Positions 59,047-64,000 of a stretch of DNA of 64,000 nt are shown piece by piece; the stretch's first letter is position 1; each line of letters starts with the position of its first letter. This DNA is from Halomonas sp. CUBES01 (GTDB lineage Bacteria > Pseudomonadota > Gammaproteobacteria > Pseudomonadales > Halomonadaceae). The translations under genes and the position numbers were made by a program. The notes under the pieces were generated by a model that was given only the letters and a program-made list of their open reading frames with translations, did no database searches and was not told the DNA's origin. The stretch lies in NCBI RefSeq assembly GCF_020991005.1, contig NZ_JAJLLW010000001.1, positions 124,001 to 188,000 on the forward strand, written 5' to 3'.

Positions 59047-60141
59047 TTAATCGCGAACGTTGTCACGACTCTTCAAGTAGGCGTATTCGCCTACGTCGCT
59101 GAAGGGGCGAACGGTTTTCTGGAACGCCGCATAGGACTCGTATACCCGACGTGATTCCTCGTCGTCGTCTACCTGACGCTGAATGGCGTCCTGTGAGCTT
59201 TGGTAAAGCGCTGCCATGACGTCGTCGGGGAAGGTTCGCAGCTTGACGTCGTGCTCGTTCACCAGGGCCTCGAGGGCCTGGGCGTTACGGAAGGCAAACT
59301 CGCTGTACATGGCCAGGTTCGAGGCACGGGCGGCTTCGGTGACCACCGCCTGGAGATCCTCGGGCAGCGCGTTCCAGGCGTCCAGGTTGATGGTGCCTTC
59401 CAGCACGGCCGAAGGCTCGTTCCACACCGAGGTGTAGTAGTAGTCAGCCACCTGGTGCAGACCGAAGGCCAGGTCGTTGTAGGGTCCGACCCAGTCGGCG
59501 GCATCCAGGGCGCCGGTTTGCAGCGAAGTGAATATCTCCGACCCCGGCATGTTGACGGTGCTCACGCCGATGCCGTTCATGGCTTCACCAGCGAGGCCCG
59601 GCAGGCGCAGCTTGAGACCCTGCATATCGTCCAGCGAGTTGATTTCTTTCTTGAACCAGCCCGCCATCTGCGGCCCGGTGTTGCCCACCGCAAAGGGTTT
59701 CAGATTGTGCGCCGCGTAGATCTCATCCCACAGCGTCTGACCGTCGCCGTAGTAAAGCCAGGCGTTCATTTCGGTGGTGGTCATGCCAAAGGGCACGGCC
59801 GTGAAAAACTGCGAGGCGGCGACCTTGCCGCGCCAGTAGTAAGACGCTGAATGGCCCATTTCCGCCGTGCCGGCGGCGACCGCGTCAAAGACTTCGAGGG
59901 CAGGCACCAGTTCTCCGGCGCCGTGAACGCGGATCGTCATGCGGCCGTTGGAAAGCTGTTCCACGCGGCGGGCAAAGTCATTGGCGCCGGTGCCTAACGC
60001 GGGAAAATTTTTTGGCCAGGAGGTGACCATGTCCCAGGTGTAGGTCTCGTCAGCGCGCGCACGTGACGACGATACGAACGGGGCAGCAGCGGCCCCTGCG
60101 ACGCTAAGGCTTGCGGTTTTGAGGAAGTGACGGCGTTGCAT
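59047..60141 (-). CDS. Orphan TRAP transporter substrate-binding protein (TakP-like)
   Basis: The 364-residue protein has a twin-arginine-type signal (RRHFLKTASLSVAGAA, cleavage near SRARA). The TakP/DctP-type start follows: YTWDMVTSWPKNFPALGTGA, then GELVPALEVFDAVAAGTAEM. TakP-like proteins bind 2-oxo acids or related carboxylates. No DctQ or DctM gene is adjacent, so its membrane partners must lie elsewhere. The start at 60141 gives the standard signal peptide; a frame from 60231 is longer without reason. Confidence 0.87.
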   Translation of the reverse strand: MQRRHFLKTASLSVAGAAAAPFVSSSRARADETYTWDMVTSWPKNFPALGTGANDFARRVEQLSNGRMTIRVHGAGELVPALEVFDAVAAGTAEMGHSASYYWRGKVAASQFFTAVPFGMTTTEMNAWLYYGDGQTLWDEIYAAHNLKPFAVGNTGPQMAGWFKKEINSLDDMQGLKLRLPGLAGEAMNGIGVSTVNMPGSEIFTSLQTGALDAADWVGPYNDLAFGLHQVADYYYTSVWNEPSAVLEGTINLDAWNALPEDLQAVVTEAARASNLAMYSEFAFRNAQALEALVNEHDVKLRTFPDDVMAALYQSSQDAIQRQVDDDEESRRVYESYAAFQKTVRPFSDVGEYAYLKSRDNVRD

Positions 60142-60239
60142 AGTGAGCAAGACTCCAGAAAGTATCACGCTGTTGTTATCGCGGCGGGGTGTCCGCCTGT
60201 CAGTATGCGTTAAAGCGAATTTTGCCAGCAAGTCTACCG

Positions 60240-60719
60240 TCAGTCATCGCTTGCGTCTTTCATACGGTTGGCATGACGAACCAGCCAATAGGTACCCCCC
60301 AAGGCCAGCCCCGCAGCGGCCAGTGAGGCAATTTGCCAGGGGTCGATGGTTTCCATGTCCAGCACCATGAACTTGCGCACCAGCGCCATGATGGCAATCA
60401 GCACCACGATTTCGACGTGGATAAAGCCTTTGCCGCTGGTCATTGTGCGGATGATGGAGTTGTTGAATTCCATGGCAATCAACACGGTGAGAATCATGTC
60501 GAACAGGGCTTGAAACACGCGGTAGTCGAAGGGGTCGCGACTCTCGATAAACAACAGCTGCACCACGTGAATCACCAGGTAGTACATGGCGACCAGCACA
60601 GCGCCGCCGATGGCCAGCGCCAGTACCAGTGAGATAATGCGTTCGAAACGATGGTAGCCGCTAAGTTCTGACCAGCCGTTACACACTTCAGGAAATAGGC
60701 GTTTCAAGCGTTGTTTCAT
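60240..60719 (-). CDS. psiE: Phosphate-starvation-inducible membrane protein PsiE
   Basis: The 159-residue protein has four membrane helices and the PsiE core ESRDPFDYRVFQALFDMILT and GFIHVEIVVLIAIMALVRKF. PsiE genes respond to phosphate starvation in enteric bacteria, which fits its location next to the pst-phoU block, but I see no clear Pho box in its 64-base leader. The biochemical role is unknown. Confidence 0.85.
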   Translation of the reverse strand: MKQRLKRLFPEVCNGWSELSGYHRFERIISLVLALAIGGAVLVAMYYLVIHVVQLLFIESRDPFDYRVFQALFDMILTVLIAMEFNNSIIRTMTSGKGFIHVEIVVLIAIMALVRKFMVLDMETIDPWQIASLAAAGLALGGTYWLVRHANRMKDASDD

Positions 60720-60783
60720 AAGGCCCTCTAAACGGCGCCCGGGGGCGTGAGTAATGACGCATGAGCGATGGGTCGTGAGTGGT

Positions 60784-62982
60784 TTACAGCGGCGTTAGCT
60801 TAGCAAATCCCAGCACCAGCCATTTGACGCCTTCGCCCTCAAAGCTGACCTGCACCCGGGCGCGGGGGCCCTCGCCTTCCGCGTTAAGGATAACGCCCTG
60901 GCCGAACACCGGGTGCTCGACTCCCTGGCCGACGTGCAGGCTGGGCAGATCGTCATGGCTCTCGACGCGTTGCTGGGCGTACGAAGGGCGCGAGGCGGTG
61001 ACCGGGCGTGACACATGCCCGAGCAGGCGCACTTCTTCGAGCAGGTGCGGGGGTAATTCGCGCAGAAAGCGCGACGGGCGCGGAAACACTTCCTTGCCGT
61101 GCAGGCGGCGGGTTTCGGCGTGGGTGAGGTAAAGTTTCTGCATCGCCCGGGTCACGCCGACGTAACACAGGCGACGTTCTTCCTCGAGCCTGCCCGGTTC
61201 CTCCAGGGACATCTTGTGGGGGAACAGGCCTTCCTCGACGCCGGCGATAAACACCACGGGAAACTCCAGCCCCTTGGCCGAGTGCAGCGTCATCAGCTGC
61301 ACGCTGTCTTCAAACTCCTCGGCCTCGTGGTCCCCGGCATTGAGCGCCGCTTCGGACAGGAATGCCTCCAGCGCGGCCATGCCTTCACCGGCTTCCGGGG
61401 TTTCGAAGGCATCGCCGTGGGTGAAGGCCCGGGCGGCGTTGACCAGCTCCTCGAGGTTTTCCACCCGCGCCTGGCCTTTCTCGCCGCGTTCGCTCTTGTG
61501 ATGTTCGATCAGGCCGGTACGCACGGTCACGTGGTCGATGATGTCGTGCAGGGCGAGCCCGGCGGCGTCGTTATCCAACTGCTCGATCAGGTTGGCAAAC
61601 GCCTGCACGGCGTTGCCTGCGCGGCCTTTCAGCGTACCGTCGTGAATTGCGTCGTGAAGCGCCTGCCACAGCGGGATGCCCTGTTCTCGGGCGCGCAGGC
61701 GAACGATTTCTACCGTGCGAGTGCCGATGCCCCGGGTGGGCACGTTGATCACCCGCTCCAGCGATGCATCGTCGTCGCGATTGAGCAGCAGGCGCAGGTA
61801 GGCCAGCGCATTCTTGATTTCCAGCCGCTCGTAGAAACGGTGGCCGCCGTAGATGCGATAGGGCATGCCCTGGCGGATCAGCGTTTCCTCCAGCAGCCGC
61901 GATTGGGCATTGGAGCGGTAGAGAATCGCGATATCACGCCGGTTGAGCCCTTCGTCGACTTTTTCCTTGATGGTGTCGACGATGAAGCGGGCTTCTTCAA
62001 GGTCGTTGAAGCCGGCGTAGATCGAGATGGGTTCGCCTTCGACGCCGTCGGTCCATAGCTGTTTGCCCATTCGTTCGCTGTTGTGGCTGATCAAGGCGTT
62101 GGCCGCATCGAGAATCGCGCTGGTCGAGCGGTAGTTCTGCTCGAGGCGGACGGTGTGGGTCTGGGGAAATTCCTGCTCGAAGCGGCGGATGTTCTCGACC
62201 TTGGCCCCGCGCCAGCCGTAGATCGACTGGTCGTCGTCGCCGACCACGGTCATCGGCGTTTGCATGCCGGTGAGCAGCTTCAGCCAGGCGTACTGGAGCG
62301 TGTTGGTGTCCTGAAACTCGTCGACCAGCAGGTGACCGAAGCGCTCGCGATAGTGGGCCAGCAGCGCCGGGTTGTCGCGCAGCAGTTCCAGGCTCCTGAG
62401 CAGTAGTTCGCCGAAGTCGACCAGCCCGCCGCGCTCGCAGGTGAGCTGATAGCGTTCATAGAGCTCGACCATCTGGCCCAGGTAGCCATCGCCGTCGACA
62501 TTGACCTGATGGGGGCGCAGGCCCTCTTCCTTGCAGCCGGAAATGAACCCTTGCACCTGGCGCGGCGGGAAGCGTTCGTCGTCGATGGCGTAGTCTTTGA
62601 GCAGCCGTTTGACCAGCCGCAGCTGGTCGTCGGCGTCGATGATCTGGAAGTGTTGCGGCAGCCGCGCATCCTGCCAGTGGGTACGCAGCAGGCGGTGGGA
62701 AATCGAGTGGAAGGTGCCCACCCAGACATGGCGCAACGAGATACCCAGCAGCGCTTCCAGCCGGGTACGCATCTCGCGCGCGGCCTTGTTGGTGAAGGTT
62801 ACCGCCAGCAGCGCGTAAGGCGACAGCCCCTCCGCCTGCATCAGCCAGGCAATACGGTGCACCAGCACCCGCGTTTTCCCAGAGCCCGCGCCTGCCAGTA
62901 CCAACAGGTTGCCCTGAGGGGCGCTGACCGCTTCGCGCTGGTCGGAGTTGAGCTGATCGAGTATCGCCGTGACGTCGTCCAT
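60784..62982 (-). CDS. uvrD: DNA helicase II UvrD
   Basis: The 732-residue superfamily 1A helicase has all its motifs: Q-motif LNSDQREAVSAPQGNLLVLA, Walker A AGAGSGKT near residue 31, DEFQDTN near 220, GDDDQSIYGWRG near 247, and the late TLHSAKGLEFPVVF near 564. The C-terminal Tudor-like domain (VEHPVFGQGVILNAEGEG) distinguishes UvrD from Rep. It unwinds DNA in nucleotide excision and mismatch repair. It has 245 bases of non-coding sequence upstream. Confidence 0.95.
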   Translation of the reverse strand: MDDVTAILDQLNSDQREAVSAPQGNLLVLAGAGSGKTRVLVHRIAWLMQAEGLSPYALLAVTFTNKAAREMRTRLEALLGISLRHVWVGTFHSISHRLLRTHWQDARLPQHFQIIDADDQLRLVKRLLKDYAIDDERFPPRQVQGFISGCKEEGLRPHQVNVDGDGYLGQMVELYERYQLTCERGGLVDFGELLLRSLELLRDNPALLAHYRERFGHLLVDEFQDTNTLQYAWLKLLTGMQTPMTVVGDDDQSIYGWRGAKVENIRRFEQEFPQTHTVRLEQNYRSTSAILDAANALISHNSERMGKQLWTDGVEGEPISIYAGFNDLEEARFIVDTIKEKVDEGLNRRDIAILYRSNAQSRLLEETLIRQGMPYRIYGGHRFYERLEIKNALAYLRLLLNRDDDASLERVINVPTRGIGTRTVEIVRLRAREQGIPLWQALHDAIHDGTLKGRAGNAVQAFANLIEQLDNDAAGLALHDIIDHVTVRTGLIEHHKSERGEKGQARVENLEELVNAARAFTHGDAFETPEAGEGMAALEAFLSEAALNAGDHEAEEFEDSVQLMTLHSAKGLEFPVVFIAGVEEGLFPHKMSLEEPGRLEEERRLCYVGVTRAMQKLYLTHAETRRLHGKEVFPRPSRFLRELPPHLLEEVRLLGHVSRPVTASRPSYAQQRVESHDDLPSLHVGQGVEHPVFGQGVILNAEGEGPRARVQVSFEGEGVKWLVLGFAKLTPL

Positions 62983-63125
62983 ATAAGCCGCTGCCGGGTC
63001 GAAAAATGGGCCGTCAGTTTAGCACAGCCAATGAACTGGCTGTGTATACAGGCATGGCATTTGCACGACTCAGTGCCGAGGGCAGGTCTCCGCGAGGGCG
63101 CTGTGAACCCATCCCTGGGCGCTAC

Positions 63126-63196
63126 TTTCGCCATCTGACCGCCATGGATGGCGGAAATGCCGGAAATGTCGGGAATATTTTCCGGCCATGGCGAAA
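63126..63196. repeat. Three-stem palindromic element between uvrD and hexR
   Basis: The outer arms TTTCGCCAT (63126-63134) and ATGGCGAAA (63188-63196) enclose two hairpins: CCGCCAT/ATGGCGG at 63139-63154 and CCGGAAA/TTTCCGG at 63160-63185. Together they would fold as a three-way junction in DNA or RNA. It lies 32 bases after the hexR stop. No U-run follows on the minus strand, so it is not a simple terminator. The rest of the 62983-63228 spacer shows nothing clear. Confidence 0.6.
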
Positions 63197-63228
63197 AACC
63201 CTCGCTTCAACCTGCCCTCGGACATGGG

Positions 63229-64000
63229 TTAGGAGTCTTCCGGGAAACGCAGCGAGTTAAGGCTCTTCTTCACCGACTTGAGCTGCTCGGCGAGTTTCGG
63301 GCCACGGGTCTTGGCGACGCCCACCGCCAGCACGTCGACCAGAACCAGATGCGCGATGCGCGAACTCATTGGGGTATAGATTTCGGTGTCTTCGTGCACA
63401 TCGATATACAGCGGCAGCGTGACTTCTTCGGCCAGCGGCGAGTCGCTGGGGCACAGGCCAATCACCGTCGCCCCCGCTTCCCTGGCCAGGCGAACGCTGG
63501 CCACCAGCGCCTTGGTGCGCCCGGTTTGCGAAATGGCCACCACCACATCGCCTTCCTTGAGCGTCACCGCCGACATGTTCTGCATGTGGGGGTCGGCATA
63601 GGCGGAGGTGGAAATCTGCAGGCGGAAAAACTTGTGCTGGGCGTCAAAGGCCACCGCCCCTGACGCGCCGAAACCGTAAAACTCGACGCGGTTGGCCATC
63701 GCCAGGGCATTGACGGCGCGGCCCAGGGCATCGTTGTCCAGGCGGTCGCGCACCGAGAGCAGCGTGCCCACCGTCGAGTCAAAAATGCTGTGGGAGAACT
63801 CGGCGACCGAGTCGCTATCGTTCATCGAGAACTGGGCAAACTGGCTGCCGGTGGCCAGCATCTGCGCTAGCTGCAATTTAAAATCCTGGAAACCGTTGCA
63901 GCCCAGGGCGCGGCAGAATCGCACCACCGTTGGCTCGCTGACCTTCGCCTCGGTGGCGAGATCGACAATCCGCATGTGGATGACTTCTTCCGGATTGCGC
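63229..64000 (-). CDS. hexR: RpiR/HexR-type transcriptional regulator, 5' end outside the window
   Basis: The visible 257 residues include the end of the N-terminal helix-turn-helix (NPEEVIHMRIVDLATEAKVS then EPTVVRFCRALGCNGFQDFK) and a C-terminal sugar isomerase (SIS) domain with VEFYGFGASGAVAFDAQ and VVVAISQTGRTKALV. The frame continues past the right edge; an ATG at 63975 lies inside the DNA-binding domain and is not the true start. HexR represses Entner-Doudoroff and glucose genes and is released by 2-keto-3-deoxy-6-phosphogluconate. The assignment to HexR rather than another RpiR member is by similarity. Confidence 0.88.
   Translation of the reverse strand, partial: RNPEEVIHMRIVDLATEAKVSEPTVVRFCRALGCNGFQDFKLQLAQMLATGSQFAQFSMNDSDSVAEFSHSIFDSTVGTLLSVRDRLDNDALGRAVNALAMANRVEFYGFGASGAVAFDAQHKFFRLQISTSAYADPHMQNMSAVTLKEGDVVVAISQTGRTKALVASVRLAREAGATVIGLCPSDSPLAEEVTLPLYIDVHEDTEIYTPMSSRIAHLVLVDVLAVGVAKTRGPKLAEQLKSVKKSLNSLRFPEDS

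Noticed and set aside
1..64000. tRNA, rRNA, CRISPR arrays, insertion sequences or prophage genes
   Set aside because: I looked on both strands and found no cloverleaf, repeat-spacer array, transposase or phage structural gene.

Overview
The window looks like chromosomal DNA of a GC-rich gammaproteobacterium of the Halomonas type (Halomonadaceae). This rests on the conserved core blocks (gmk-rpoZ-spoT-ridA, oxyR-recG, ubiC-ubiA-phoB-phoR, pst-phoU, uvrD, hexR), the TRAP transporters and the protein sequences. No tRNA, rRNA, CRISPR array, prophage or intact insertion sequence was seen.

Left part, 1-17.4 kb: an aromatic catabolism island. A leftward group encodes a TRAP transporter (dctP, dctQ, partial dctM), a 1012-residue protein joining a cytochrome P450, an adrenodoxin-reductase-like flavoprotein and a flavodoxin, and a MobA-like flavin aromatic hydroxylase. 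Diverging from it is a complete homoprotocatechuate (3,4-dihydroxyphenylacetate) meta-cleavage route: hpaF, hpaE, hpaD, hpaG, hpaH, then an AraC-type regulator facing the other way, hpaI and a succinate-semialdehyde dehydrogenase, followed by a GMC alcohol dehydrogenase. HpaBC is absent, so the P450 fusion and the flavin hydroxylase probably make the catechol. 17.4-22.3 kb: an APC permease, a MoaF-family protein, two short-chain dehydrogenases and a LuxR-type regulator.

22.3-24.6 kb: a decayed type I restriction locus. Only fragments of hsdM and hsdR remain, but the passenger pair RloA (AAA ATPase) and RloB (Toprim-like) between them is intact. 24.6-31.4 kb: a LacI-controlled sugar module (GPH symporter, GH3 glycosidase, exported alpha/beta hydrolase) with two tandem operators. 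31.5-36.1 kb holds small accessory genes and an extensin-like fragment.

36.2-64 kb is core: nucleotide metabolism and stringent response, oxidative stress regulation, RecG, a FUSC membrane protein, HU, ubiquinone synthesis, then a phosphate block (phoB, phoR, phoU, pstB, pstA, pstC, pstS, psiE) with two recognisable Pho boxes. Between phoR and a CysZ-like gene lies a 475-bp non-coding stretch with a sigma-54-type promoter, several GGA-containing hairpins and a strong terminator, a good candidate small RNA. The window ends inside a HexR-type regulator. Strongest leads: the three-part P450 fusion, the candidate sigma-54 small RNA, and the restriction scar that kept its RloAB pair.
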